Of a stretch of 64,000 nucleotides of DNA, positions 34,336-46,946 are shown in pieces (within the stretch, counting starts at the first letter, position 1; the number at the start of each line of letters is the position of its first letter). The position numbers and the translations under genes are program-made. A model generated the notes under the pieces. It ran no database searches and had not been told where the DNA came from. It saw only the letters and a program-made list of their open reading frames with translations. This DNA comes from Gossypium raimondii (Eukaryota > Streptophyta > Magnoliopsida > Malvales > Malvaceae): the NCBI RefSeq assembly GCF_025698545.1, contig NC_068571.1, positions 44,425,733 through 44,489,732 on the forward strand, given 5' to 3'.

Positions 34336-35397
34336 TGTCGAAACCATTTTTTTATAAGTTTGAAAATGGGAATCAACTTTTAAAAATAAAAATGGGAGTC
34401 GCCACCGATCTTTTATTGTGGTGTGATCGGATCACTTTGAAAATAATTTTAGGTCTGCGAATTTTGAGAAAAACAGGTTCGGGAGTTAGTTACACACGAG
34501 GAAGGGTTAACACCCTCGTAACGCCCAAAATTGGTACCGAATTGATTGTTTAATGTCTTAATGTCATAATTTTGAAAAGATTTTAAAATACGATCATTTT
34601 ATTTTGAATAAAATGAATTGGATGATAAAGCTCATTTATTTCAAAGAAATAATTTGTCATACTTAGTAAGTTAGAGTGCAACATTTTTAATCTTCAAAAT
34701 TAAGTTTGACTTTTAAAACCTATGCATTTTGATAAGGATATTTGATTATTTAGGTCAAATGAGAAAATAAAACCCAGTAAGTTAGGATTCGATTTCACAA
34801 AATTCCTAAATAATATTGCCTTTATTTTCGCTTGCTAGAAAAATCCTCATCTCGAGAAAACAATATGTCATATCCAATGCGTTAGGACACCACGTATCGA
34901 ATTCCCGAGAATGAGCTTTTTATTTTTTTATGTCTTAATTAAAAATGATACTCAGTTTCCTAGATTCAACGAGGAAGATTGGAATCCAGTAAGTTAGGAC
35001 ACAATCTTCTCGAGGATCCCCAAATTCCGAGTGTCGCGTTATTTTGAAAGCTTTCGAATGAAATGATTTTGATATTTAAACGACCTTTGATGTAACCTTT
35101 TAAACGAATAAAGTGTGATGGATTGATAATGGATTATGCAAAATAATAATTGTAAGTCACGATGTATACTAATAAATGACGAATAATCAAATAATATGAA
35201 CAAGCATAGTGACAATAATTTCAACCATACATTATGTAAATATCAACATTAGCTAATAAGAGGAAACTATTTAAAATCAAGCAGATTTACATAAACATAA
35301 ATAAAACATACAAATTTGAAAATAACTTAAGAAATAAATAGCATGAAAGAATGGGAATGATCATTGATAAACCGTATGCGAAAATAAATTTAAAGCA

Positions 35398-35434
<37 letters not shown>

Positions 35435-37011
35435 TTTCAAGAAGAGATCCAAAATAGAGTAAAAATATATGAAATATAACATACAAAATAATATATACTT
35501 AACCTAAACAAGTATTACATACTAAATAAAAACAACATCATATATGTACGCATGTATAATGAAAAATAATTTGATATAGATTATGTATATATAATATTAA
35601 ATTTATTTAAAAATATAAAATAATACATAAGAAATTTAGATGATAATACATGAAAACTTCAAATAATTATGTGATAAATAATAATATGTTATAAATTAAA
35701 GTACTATTGATGATAAGTTAAAAACTATATTAAGTTTAAACATAAAATAAAGTCAGATTTAAAACAAATATCCAAAAATAACAGAAAAATAAATTTGAAA
35801 CAGAATAAAAACCAAATACATTAAATTAAATAAATATGGACAAAATTATATCAAATTCGAAATATATAAAAAAAGAGCAGAATTGAGGATAAAAAAGGCA
35901 TGCGCGAAGAACATGAGGACTAAAGAGGAAAATATTCCCAGACCCAAAACGCTCGGTGGCAGAAGGGACCAAAATGAAACAACAATGAAATATGCGGGGC
36001 AAATTTAGAAAATAAAGGAAAATCGGATTAAAACTATTTGAAATAAAGAGGGACCTGTCGTGCAAATAGACCAATCAATCCCCACATGCACGGATCCTAC
36101 CCGAATCGGGTCACCGTTTGGGTCGGGCTCTTAGAACGCTGCCGTTTCAAAGCCATTACATTGGCTCTATCTGGCGACGTTTCGAAACCGCTTTAAAGGC
36201 CTAAACCTAAAGAGCCTCTCACTTCCAAAACCTAAAAGGAAACCATTAGTCCCTGCGCCGCTTGGTATACTGCGCCCTTGAACAGTCCCCGATCCTAGCC
36301 CGTACTCCGATGACGATGGAGAGAGCCGAGATCGCACTGCAAGGTACGTCCCTCACTTTCTTTCTAACCAAGGACTAATGAACATAAAAAACCAGAAAAG
36401 GGAATGAATCTGGTAACCAGCAAAATGGAAAAGAAGAAAAAAATTGGGAAATCACCTTTTAGTTTTCTTTTAATTTTTTGTATTCTGAATGCGTAAGAAA
36501 GAAAAAAAAGCCTCATTTACAAATTCGAAAACGGCTTTATATAACCGGAAATAAAGTAGAAATTTACAGGAAATTTTTTTTAAAATTTCGGCTATTTTTC
36601 TCTGCTCTTTTTCTATATTCTGCTGCTGTTGTTGCCCTTGTTGCGTTTGTTACGTTCTTTGCGAGTTGTTGCAGGTCTTGCCGTCTGATGACGTGCACAT
36701 TTCGGCGCAATGCATGGAGGCTATTATTGCGGCGGATGGAGCTATTTAAAACCGCTAGGGTTTCGCTATGTTCGGCTGTGGTCTGTCTAAGTTTAGGTAT
36801 TGGGTTGAGATTTGGGCCATTGGGCTGGTGTTGGGTTTGTATTTCAGGTTAATTTGGGGCTTAATGGATTTGTTATATTTTGGGTTTGGGTAAATTAATT
36901 GGGTCTGCTATTGTAACAAAAACTGGACATTTATTATTATTTATTATATATATTTTTTTATATCTGGGTTTTAATAGTTGGGCCCGGGCCGGGCAAAATT
37001 TGGGTATTACA
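34336..37011 (-). repeat. 3' LTR of the gypsy element
   Basis: 2676 bp, TGTCGAAACC at the left and GGGTATTACA at the right on the + strand. Aligns along its whole length with 44229-46941. A (TA)n run at 35400-35430 is shorter than in the partner. Frames at 34335-34553 and 36478-36852 recur in the other LTR and are not host genes. Confidence 0.9.
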
Positions 37012-37028
37012 GCTACCCCTCTTTGCTC
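37012..37028 (-). other. Polypurine tract of the gypsy element
   Basis: On the - strand GAGCAAAGAGGGGTAGC immediately precedes the 3' LTR (TGTAATACCC). Differs by one base from the tract at 4931-4947. Confidence 0.85.
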
Positions 37029-37119
37029 ATTGACGTGTAACGAGAATAGAGCAAAGACTAAAGAGGACCAATTTTGTCCGGTCGTGCTTGGACCTTAGTG
37101 CTCTTCTTGTTCGAGTTGC

Positions 37120-38790
37120 TTCATTTCATCCTACTGCATCTTCAGAGGTATAGGAATTAGTGCCTCGATCCATTCCACCGCAACGTCGGGGAGATAGGAT
37201 TCGTAGCTTGTAGCTTCTAAAAAGAACAAAATTTGCTATCTCTAGTCAGCAAGACTTGATGCGATCTGCTCTACTGCAACTTCAGAGAGAAAAGATCTAT
37301 TACTTTAACCCACTCCACTACAACTTCAGGGAGATAGGATTATCGACTTCAATCTGCTCCACTGCAACCTCAGGGAGATAAGATTTACTTATTTGGTCTG
37401 CCCCACTGTGACTTCAGAGGGATAAGACTTGTTTTCTCAGTCTGCTCCACTGCAACCTCAGGGAGATAAGACCTGATGCGATCCACTCTACTGCAACTTC
37501 GGAGAGATAAGATCTATTACTTTAATCCGCTCCACTACAACTTCAAGGAGATAGGATTATCGGCTTCAATCTACTCTACTGCAACCTTAGGGAGATAAGA
37601 TTTACTTCTTCGGTCTGCCCCACTGTGACTTCAGGGGGATAAAACTTGTTTTCTCAGTCTGCTCCACAGGGAGATAAGACCTGATGCAATCCACTCTATT
37701 GCAACTTCGAAGAGATAAGATCTATTACTTTAATCCGCTCCACTACAACTTCAGGGAGATAGGATTATCGGCTTCAATCTGCTCCACTACATCCTCAGGG
37801 AGATAAGATTTGCCATCTTCTTTACCTCACTGTGACTTCAGGGGGATAAGACTTGTTTTCTTAGTCTGCTCCACTACAACCTCAAGGAGATAAGACCCGA
37901 TACGATCCACTCTACTGCAACTTCGGAGAGATAAGATCTATTACTTTAATCCGCTCCACTACAACTTTAGGGAGATAGGATTATCGGCTTCAATCTGCTC
38001 CATTACATCCTCAGGGAGATAAGATTTGTCATCTTCGATCTGCTCCGCTACTGCTTAGGGAGACAAGATCTGTAATTTCCAACCTACTCCACTGCTGACC
38101 AAGGAGATAGGACTTGTAGCTTAAATCTGTTTCCTTACACTTGAAGATAAGCTTCGCCGTCTTCGATCTGCTCCGCTACTGCTTAGGGAGACAAGATCTG
38201 TAATTTCTAACCTATTCCACTGCTGACCAGGGATATAGAACCTGTGGCTTAAATTTGCTTCCGTACTATTGAAGATAAGATTTGCCGCTTTCGATCTGCT
38301 CTGCTACTACTTAGGGAGACAAGATCTATAATTTCTAACATATTCCACTGCTGACCAGGGATATAGGACTTGTGGCTTAAATCTGCTTCCTTACTCTTGA
38401 AGATAAGATTTGCCGCTTTCGATCTACTCCACTACTGCTTAGGGAGACAAGATCTGTAATTTCCAACCTATTCCACTGCTGACCAGGGATATAGGACTTG
38501 TGGCTTAAATCTGCTTCCTTACTCTTGAAGATAAGATTTGCCGCTTCGATCGCTCCGCCATCGCTAGGGAGACAAGATCGTAATTTCCAACCTATTCCAT
38601 CACGACTGTGGATATAGGACTTGTGGCTTAAATCTGCTTCCTTACTATTGAAGATAAGATTTTTCGCTTTCGATCTGCTCCGCTACTGCTTAGGGAGATA
38701 AGATCTGTAATTTCTAAACTATTCCACTGCTGACCAGGGATATAGGACTTGTGATTTCACCGATCTGTTCTCTGGGGAACATGACCTGTA
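37120..38790 (-). repeat. Large tandem-repeat array in the 3' region of the gypsy element
   Basis: Around thirty or more imperfect units of about 40-60 bp. One subtype reads CTGCTCCACTGCAACTTCAG then GGAGATAAGA; a second, from about 38040, reads CTCCGCTACTGCTTAGGGAG then ACAAGATCTGTAATTTC with TTCCACTGCTGACCAGGGAT. Groups of units repeat as higher-order blocks of about 175-260 bp. It is the inverted, much expanded counterpart of 4265-4860. Confidence 0.88.
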
Positions 38791-40357
38791 TAATTCATTT
38801 ATGAACTTAATTATACCTAGTGATTAGGATGTCATGATCAAAATGAATCAAATGCTCCTAACTAGACATGTGTGAACGGTGTTAGCATGAATGCAGAATT
38901 TTATTTTTTCGATAATGATCCCGCTTTGGTTGTCATTACTCGAAGTTTATTAAGGCTTTGTCACTAAAGTGCTATAACACCTTCCTTCTCAACGGGCATT
39001 TTCTGAAGAAACATTTAGCCAGGTTGCCCTCCACTGTAAACCTCAAAGTTAAATCCACTAGGGCACAAAATTTGTACTATCACTCTCCCACCGTAATCCA
39101 AGGGTAGAAATATGCAGCTTTTTCTCAATCCTTCTATCACAATTCAAGGAGACAAGGTCTGAATCGTTCTGGTTTCTTACACCATTCTCAGGGTGTCGTA
39201 CCAAAGACTCATGCGCAAATGAAGGCTCTCTTCTTAGAGGTAACCTCTTCCTATTGCCTGATGATCATTACTTGCTCGTTTATTTAAGCTTTGTCATTAA
39301 CACGACATCTTGTCATTTTGTTCAATCAATGCATTTGACAACAAAATCCAAAGAGAAAGTCCAAATTTAGACTCTTCCTTCTCAAATTTCTAACCTTTAA
39401 ATTTGGTGTGTTCTAAACAATAGTCCTATTTCAGGTTCCTGTATTATTTAGAGTAATATGCAAAACTTCCTTTGTGAAATTTTTATTAGTCCATTGATCA
39501 TTATTCCAATGCAACATGCTTGCAAAAAGGGTCATGACAATGGATAAGAATAAAGTTGGTTCTAAGCATAGCTCAAAATGAATAAATTATCAAAAACAGT
39601 AAAGAAGAATAATAAAGAAATTGATTGGGAATGTATATCTTGGAAAAGAAAAGTATTCCACGAATAACAAATTCAATATAAATAATATGAGAATTGGGTG
39701 CCCCAGATATTGCAGCTTGAACTTCTCTGTACAAACTTTCTGAAAACCATTTTGAGTTTGACATGTGTTTAGGAGATCTATAATGCTTTGTCGATGCCCC
39801 AAGATGTCGCCTACTCTTTTCTGTTGATTCCGGTATAACAAGATTACCACATGCCCCAATCTGATCAAGATACAAGTTACTCTAATCACTTCATGCCCCA
39901 TTCTGATCAATATTTGAGTCGCCCTTTTCGGGTTTTCAACTCAAATCCCCTTTGGCCTAAGGTGCCCTTTGCGGGTTTTCCCCTTAGCCTCTCCATTTTT
40001 ACTTTTTCATCATTTTTATTTTTTATTTTCATTTTCCTTTTTTTTAAACTCAAAGTCCCCTTTGCAGGTTTTCACCTTGGTCCTTTCTTATTTTTTAAAC
40101 GAAGTATTTCTTAACTAGATCTGAGTTTATAGGACTAGCAATCTTACTCAGGATCAGTGCTCTTCTGGAAAAAGGTCTCCTTTACAACATAGGGATATTC
40201 CCGGTTTGGCATTCATTTTCCTCTAGAATCTTTTCGAAAGATCTTTTTTAACATCTAGCCCTATCGTGGAATTCTCTGAGATGACCCTGTTCATTATGGG
40301 CTCGTATCATTTGTTTCTGGTACATCCGACTCTGATGAATAGCTTTTAACCCTTTTC
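38791..40357 (-). other. 3' untranslated part of the gypsy element
   Basis: Non-coding element sequence. It contains the block shared with 4130-4210 (inverted, at 38810-38880) and blocks at 39910-40100 that read CCCTTTTCGGGTTTTCAACT and CCCTTTGCGGGTTTT, related to 3530-3590. A similar block occurs again at 40803-40900, so part of this region is duplicated within the element. Confidence 0.6.
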
Positions 40358-40812
40358 CTAGGTCCAACTGATCACATCGCGATTGGATCCTTCCAACTCT
40401 AATACCCGGAGAGAGGGGATTTTAATAGGTAAAACTACCTCAATCCCATAACCGAAAGAGAACAACGTTGCTCTGATAGAAATCTTGATAGATGTTCGGC
40501 AAGCAATGAGGGAAAATGGTGATTTATCATGCCAGTCCTTGTAAGTCTCAGTCATTTTTCTTCAATTTTCTTGATGTTCACCTCCTGGCAATTCAGTGAC
40601 GAGTCGTGGTGTCTGCTTCTGAATTGATTTCAGACCTCAGCTATCGTGCTATTGTCCAAGTTCAATACCATCTTCTCTGGAATTCTATATAAGCATATGA
40701 TGACATTGGCATATGAATCGGCCTCTGATGATCTCAAAAATGAAGCAATGCCCATTAGAAGTCTTCGATAATGGTGATGTCCATGCCCCATTTTGCTCAG
40801 AATTTGAGTCAC
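40358..40812 (-). pseudogene. Late integrase fragment of the gypsy element
   Basis: Two broken frames, 40812-40630 (EKMVLNLDNSTIAEV) and 40555-40358 (TYKDWHDKSPFSLIACRTS, then VVLPIKIPSLRVLELEG). They match the final part of integrase at 2826-3170 in the other element (the NNSTIVDV and KDWHEKLPFALYAYRT regions). The catalytic core upstream is absent. Stops and frameshifts make it inactive. Confidence 0.75.
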
Positions 40813-41410
40813 CCTTTTCGGGTTTTTAACTCAAAACCACATTTGGTCACAAAGCGCCCTTTGTGGGTTTTCGCCTTGCCTCTCATTTTTCTTTTTTCAT
40901 TTCATTTGTTATTTTGATTTTGATTTTGATTTCCCTTCTTCTTCTTTTTTAAATTTTTTTATTTTGATTTTTTTTTGTGAATTGGATCTAAACTCATGGG
41001 ATTAGGCAAGTTCGTGGTATCTCTTTTGATTAGAACTACTGCTTCTCAATAAAGTCTTACACATAAGATCTTCAACTTTCATCTCGTATGCGAAAGGTCT
41101 TTTGGTATCAGATTTCTTTCATAGAGCCTTTTGGGGCGAAACTACGATAGAAAACTTTGGATCCTCCTCTTCAATCAGGATAAAATCCATGAAAACCTGA
41201 AGAGATGGAAACTCGACTTCAAACGGGCAAAGCTATACTGAGTCAACAAGAAAGCATTGCCCCGGTAAAGAATTTTCATTGCATCGTTCACACTATAAAT
41301 TTTTGTCATCGTGTTGTTGTGCATATTTCATTATCAGCGCTTAACCCTGGCATATCTTGGTATGATCTTATAAAAACGTCTTTAAACTCTAGAGGTGACT
41401 CAACAAGGTC
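40813..41410 (-). other. Rearranged zone where protease, RT and RNase H are missing
   Basis: The gag-proximal part still tracks the other element down to about 41340 (SYQDMPGL on the - strand). Further on no RT, RNase H or early integrase motif is present in either strand. 40803-40990 resembles the 3' untranslated CCCTTTTCGGGTTTT block. This looks like a large deletion joined to a duplicated piece. Confidence 0.65.
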
Positions 41411-41626
41411 TTACTTCGTCTTTGCAATCAGGTCAATTCTAATCTTCACTAAGCTCATAATTTTTAATGATTCCTTGTGAGGTAGGATCTGTCTATCTTC
41501 TTGTTCTACCCTCCTCACCAAGTCCGGAGATAAGCTACGATCTATGTCATTTCCAAAGTCATGAGATCCATCTAAACACATATCTCGCTCAAAAAGAGAT
41601 TCTAAGTTTGCAGCAGTGTCACTCAT
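41411..41626 (-). pseudogene. gag-pol junction fragment
   Basis: AANLESLFERDMCLDGS through RILPHKESLKI-like sequence, clearly related to the frame at 79-363 of the first element (SESLFEQDMCPKE, QILPYKESVEI). In intact relatives this segment lies between protease and RT. It is followed by the deletion described above. Confidence 0.7.
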
Positions 41627-41973
41627 GTCATTGATATCTGGGGACCCATAGTAAGTACCAAATAATATAAAGAAGAATGTATGAATTTATGAACAATTAT
41701 TATGGATGAATGAATGATGGTTTGGAAAAAATCCAAAAGAATAGAATTATTCGTAAAGAATGAAAATATTGACTCAAAAATAATCGCAAAGATGCATTTT
41801 ATTAGAATAATGACGTTCAGACATGAGCCTATTTCACAAAGAAATTTCTATCATTTTTAGGCTAAAAACAACAAAATATTCTGAGCATTACTCTAAATAA
41901 GCTATAAAAACAATAGAGATTTATTCCGCAGTCTGATTGCTTAGAACACTCCCAGGGTTATAAGGGCGGATAT

Positions 41974-42912
41974 CTAACAAGGTCCCTTTTCATTCGTGTC
42001 TTCAAATATGTCATTGATGTGAACACTTCCCAACTCTGTGCGTATGTTTTCCTCCTCTTTAATTTCCTCACAAAGCTTCATTTCCTTGTCGTCTATCATG
42101 CCCAATGTCTTGAATTTCACGCTCTCCTGGGTCTGGTACCTCTTTTCGTGATGGAACTTACAATGGTTCCTTGTCTTTCCATGGTTTCCTCCTGAATCAG
42201 AAATAACTAATCCCCTTCCTGCTCTCACGTCTACCCCATTATCATCATGATCGGGTAGTGGATTTTCTACGCTAGACGAGTCATCAAATCTGACAACACT
42301 CATGTTAATGAGTTTTTCAACCAGTTTCTTGAAGGCAATGCAATTATCTATTGAATGCCCCGTAATTCCCGCATGGTAGTCGCATTGTCCGTTCACGTCA
42401 TACCATTTGGGGTACGGGGGCTGCACAGGTTTTAAGTAGAAGGGGGCCACCACATATGTATTAAATAGGCTTTTATATAGCTCTTTATATGACATCGGAA
42501 TTGGTGTGAACTGAAGCCTTTCTGTATTTGTCTTCTTTAAAGGACTCTGATGTCTGGTAGTTTCTGTCTTTGGCCTACCCACAGTTATTGGCTTTGAGTG
42601 GCCCTTGTTATACCTGCCTGCATTATCCCATTCATTTCCCTTCTTCCTTGGGGCATTTGTAGTATCTAAGTACTCCACCCTCGCCTGCTTTATTTCAGCT
42701 GGGTTATCAAGAGCAACAGGAAAATTGTTCCTTAAATTGGATCTTAAGCCTGCCAAACAATTCACTGGTGTCGATGTACCAGTCTGATAATGTTGCGATT
42801 TGATAGTAAAGAGTGCCCCGTGTGAACACCTATCTGGCTGGATCTGTGCACTTATCGGAGTACAATCTAGGGAATAGGCCAGATCCTCAGTATTAACCCC
42901 AAAGTGGACCAC
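41974..42912 (-). pseudogene. Ty3/gypsy gag (partial frame)
   Basis: A 312-codon open frame. It includes RLQFTPIPMSYKELYKSLF, PPYPKWYDVNGQCDYHAGIT and GHSIDNCIAFKKLVEKL, that is the C-x-YH-x3-GHS-x3-C finger usual in this gag family. Upstream, about 42920-43090 on the - strand encodes a Gln/Glu/Leu-rich coiled coil (EMEQRLEKLERMQIQMQEQL) in the same polyprotein, separated by stops. It is the best preserved coding part of the element, but the start is broken. Confidence 0.75.
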
Positions 42913-44207
42913 TGGGTCTTTCCTTTTTTCTAACTCTCAAGCTAGCAATCGGTTGAACTGGCTCATCATAGTTCTCTGCAATTCTAGCATCTGATCTCTC
43001 ATTTCCTATTGAAATTCGGTCAATTGTTCCTGCATCTGTATCTACATTCGCTCTAATTTTTCCAACCTTTGTTCCATTTCTTTAGTCTTTGCTTGGATAT
43101 CGTAAGGGTGTTTGGTTGGTTGGTTTTCCAGATTAGCTGAAATAAATTTACTCCATTAGGCTCTTTCAAAGGATTTTAATGCATGTAATGCAAATGCATG
43201 AAATGAATGCCTAAAGAGACGTTGAATATGATTCAATTACATTTAGAAAACTTTCCTAGAAAGCAAATTCCTTTACATAAAGCAGATGCATGTACGGCAC
43301 CGCCATTATATTCCAAGAGACAACATCGATCTTTTTCTTCATTCGCATGTTTGAGACAAGCTCACCAATTTCCAATAGATGCCATTACTAGTTCCTTTTC
43401 TTGATCTTAATCGCGATTCATCATCGTCTGCCAATCTTCATAAGGCTCGTCAGCTTTTTTAAGGGAGCTGAAACGTCGAAGGCTCTTAAACAATTACCTT
43501 GAATCCTCAGGCCACGAAGTAAAGTCACGAACTCTTTTATCACCATTCCGGTGTTTCATGGAATATATTAGGGCAGTCGTACTATTTTCCACTTTACCAA
43601 TCCGTATTCCATGACAAGCTTTCTAATTTAGTAATCAAACTTGAATCAATATCTCCTTCCTAAGATGCAAATGCAATGCAATCACAATCAAAACACAACA
43701 AGAGGGGTTAGTACCAAACAGGAGTAAACAAGGAAAACAAAAGTACCTAATCGGGTGACCACTAAGGATTTGGAGTGGCTCTACCTAGGATGGGTTCCTA
43801 GGTCTTCTATATGTAGTTTGGGCTCTAAAGTCAAGGTACCCGAACCAGCAGATTTCTCGATCTTCACCCATTATAGGCTTATACAGACCAAGTTTGGTTC
43901 AGGGGAATACATTTCCCTATGGCTGCACGGAGATGAAAATCTCACGAAGACATATGTACGGATGTACTCCGAAAGTGATCCACTATCCTGCACGGAGGTG
44001 AAAACCTCATGAAGGAGTAGCTTCTCACTCCCACTTAAAAGGGTAAGACTAAATAGTCTTTATGCAATATGATGCCAAAATATAGAGCTTAATTTACAGT
44101 AATCATGCAAAAAAATGCAAAGAGAAGATCGTAAATTTTTAAATCAAATTTTCAATTTTCAACAATAAGACAAAAAAACAAACAATTTCGCGGCTTGACT
44201 CTCGAAG
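42913..44207 (-). other. 5' leader of the gypsy element with broken gag N-terminus
   Basis: 42913-43140 holds the gag coiled-coil remnant. 43140-44207 is the untranslated leader between primer site and gag. Short frames on the + strand here (43207, 43755) are not credible host genes. Confidence 0.55.
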
Positions 44208-44225
44208 TCCCTAGTGGAGTCGCCA
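44208..44225 (-). other. Primer binding site complementary to tRNA-Arg
   Basis: On the - strand TGGCGACTCCACTAGGGA starts three bases from the 5' LTR. Plant tRNA-Arg(ACG) ends in CCCCAGTGGAGTCG plus CCA, so 17 of 18 positions pair. A tRNA-Arg primer is typical of the Tat/Ogre branch. Confidence 0.85.
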
Positions 44226-44228
44226 AGC

Positions 44229-45289
44229 TTTCGAAACTATTTTTTTATAAGTTTGAAAATGGGAATCAACTTTTAAAAATGAAAATGGGAGTTGCCACCG
44301 ATCTTTTATTGTGGTGTGATCGGATCACCTTGAAAATAATTTTAGGTCTGCGAATTTTGAGAAAAATAGGCTCGGGAGTCGGTTACATACGAGGAAGGGT
44401 TAGCACCCTCGTGACGCCCAAAATTGGTACCGAATTAATTGTTTAATGTCTTAATGTCGAAATTTTGAAAAGATTTTAAAATACGATCCTTTTATTTTGA
44501 ATAAAATGAATTGGATGATAAAGCTCATTTATTTCAAAGAAATAAATTGTCATACTCACTAAGTTAGAGTGCAACATTTTTAATCTTTAAAATTAAGTTT
44601 GACTTTTAAAACCTATGCATTTTGATAAGGATATTTGATTATTTGGGTCAAATGAGAAAATCAAACCCAATAAGTTAGGATTCGATTTCACAAAATTCCT
44701 AAATAAGATTGCCTTTATTTTCGTCCGCTAGAAAAATCCTCGTCTCGAGAAAACAATATATCATATCCAATGCGTTAGGACACCACGTATCGAATTCCCA
44801 AGAATGAGCTTTTTATTTTTTTTATGTCTTAATTAAAAAGGATACTCGGTTTCCTAGATTCAACGAGGAAGATTGGAATCCAGTAAGTTAGGACACAATC
44901 TTCTCGAGGATCCCCAAATTCCGAGTGTCGCGTTATTTTGAAAGCTTTCGAATGAAATGATTTTGATATTTAAACGACCTTTGATGTAACCTTTTAAACG
45001 AATAAAGTGTGATGGATTGATAATGGATTATGCAAAATAATAATTCGTAAGTCACGATGTATACTAATAAATGACGAATAATCAAATAATATGAACAAGC
45101 ATAGTGACAATAATTTCAACCATACATTATGTAAATATCAACATTAGCTAATAAGAGGAAACTATTTAAAATCAAGCAGATTTACATAAACATAAATAAA
45201 ACATACAAATTTGAAAATAACTTAAGAAATAACTAGCATGAAAGAATGGGAATGATCGAGATAAACCGTATGAAAATAAATTTAAAGCA

Positions 45290-45350
<61 letters not shown>

Positions 45351-46941
45351 TTTCAAGAAGAGATCCAAAAATAGAGTAAAATATATGAAATACAACATAC
45401 AAAATAATATATATTTAGCCTAAATAAGTATTACATACTAAATAAAAACAACATCATATATGTACGCATGTATAATGAAAAATAATTTGATATAGATTCT
45501 GTATATATAATATTAAATTTATATAAAAATATAAAATAATACATAATAAATTTAGATGATAATACATGAAAACTTCAAATAATTATGTGATAAATAATAA
45601 TATGTTATAAATTAAAGTACTATTGATGATAAGTTAAAAAATATATTAAGTTTAAACATAAAATAAAGTCAGATTTAAAACAAATATCCAAAAATAACAG
45701 AAAAATAAATTTGAAACAGAATAAAAACCAAATGCATTAAATTAAATAAATATGGACAAAATTATATCAAATTCGAAATATATAAAAAAAAGAGCAGAAT
45801 TGAGGATCAAAAAGGCATGCGCGAAGAACATGGGGACTAAAGAGGAAAATATTCCCAGACCCAAAACGCTCGGTGGCAGAAGGGACCAAAATGAAACAAA
45901 AATGAAATATGCGGGGAAAATTTAGAAAATAAAGGAAAATCGGATTAAAACTATTTGAAATAAAGAGGGACTTATCGTGCAAATAGACCAATCAATCCCC
46001 ACATGCACGGATCCTACCAGAACCGGGTCACCATTTGGGTCGGGCTCTTAGAACGCTATCGTTTCAAAGCCATTACATTGGCTCCATCCGGCGACGTTTC
46101 GAAACCGCTTTAAAGGCCTAAACCTAAAGAGCCTCTCACTTCTAAAACCTAAAAGGAAACCATTAGTCCTTGCGCCGCTCGGTATACTGCGCCCTTGAAC
46201 AGTCCCCGATCCTAGCCCGTACTCCGATGACGATGGAGAGAGCCAAGATCGCACTGCAAGGTACGTTCCTCACCTTCTTTCTAATGTTTCTCTATTAACC
46301 AAGGACTAATGAACATAAAAAACCAGAAAAGGGAATGAATCTGGTAACCAGCAAAATGGAAAAGAAGAAAAAAGCTGGGAAATCACCTTTTAGTTTTCTT
46401 TTAATTTTTTGTATTTTGAATGCGTAAAACAGGAAAAAAAAAGCCTCCTTTACAAATTCGAAAACGGCTTTATATAACCGGAAATAAAGTAGAAATTTAC
46501 AGGAAATTTTTTTTTAAATTTCAGCTATTTTTCTCTGCTCTTCTCCTGTATTTTGTCTTTGTCTTTGCCTTTGTTGCGTTCTTTGCAGGTTGTTGCAAAG
46601 TGAGGTCAGACGGTGACGTGGCACGGCTCTGCGCAATGCATGGAGGCTATTGTTCATGGGGTGGAGCTGCTTTTAAACTGCTAGGGTTTCTACTTATGTT
46701 CTGGGCTCAAGGTCGGGTCTAAGTTTAGGTATTGGGTTGAGATTTGGGCCATTGGGCTGGTGTTGGGTTTGTATTTCAGGTTAATTTGGGGCTTAATGGA
46801 TTTGTTGTATTTTGGGTTTGGGTAAATTAATTGGGTCTGCTATTGTAACAAAAACTGGACATTTATTATTATTTATTTTATATATTTTTATATCTGGGTT
46901 TTAATAGCTGGGCTCAGGTCGGGAAAAATTTGAGTATTACA
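44229..46941 (-). repeat. 5' LTR of the gypsy element
   Basis: 2713 bp, collinear with 34336-37011. On the + strand it ends GAGTATTACA; the other terminus reads TTTCGAAAC, so the expected TG has mutated to TT. The (TA)n run at 45294-45345 is about 20 bp longer than in the other LTR. Confidence 0.9.
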
Positions 46942-46946
46942 ACCTA

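Larger units (their letters stand above)
34336..46941 (-). mobile_element. Complete 12.6-kb Ty3/gypsy Tat/Ogre-like retrotransposon, non-autonomous
   Basis: A full-length element on the - strand with long direct LTRs (34336-37011 and 44229-46941), 5-bp target duplications, a tRNA-Arg primer site, a gag frame, integrase remnants, a large 3' tandem-repeat array and a polypurine tract. The region that should hold protease, RT and RNase H is missing: after a gag-proximal fragment shared with the element at the window start, the next recognisable coding sequence is late integrase. It therefore depended on a helper copy. The two LTRs are very alike, so insertion is probably recent relative to the element at 1-7364. 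Confidence 0.92.

Noticed and set aside
34335..34553. 72-codon frame resembling a conserved gene because a near-identical frame occurs at 44195-44446
   Set aside because: The two frames are the same stretch of the paired LTRs of one retrotransposon, so conservation reflects recent duplication and not coding.
37120..38790. Regularly spaced repeats resembling a CRISPR array
   Set aside because: Units are variable, lack unique spacers, and lie in the 3' region of a plant LTR retrotransposon. CRISPR arrays are not expected in a plant nuclear genome.
45172..45402. Open frame with a long Tyr-Ile repeat
   Set aside because: It is only the translation of a (TA)n microsatellite in the LTR.
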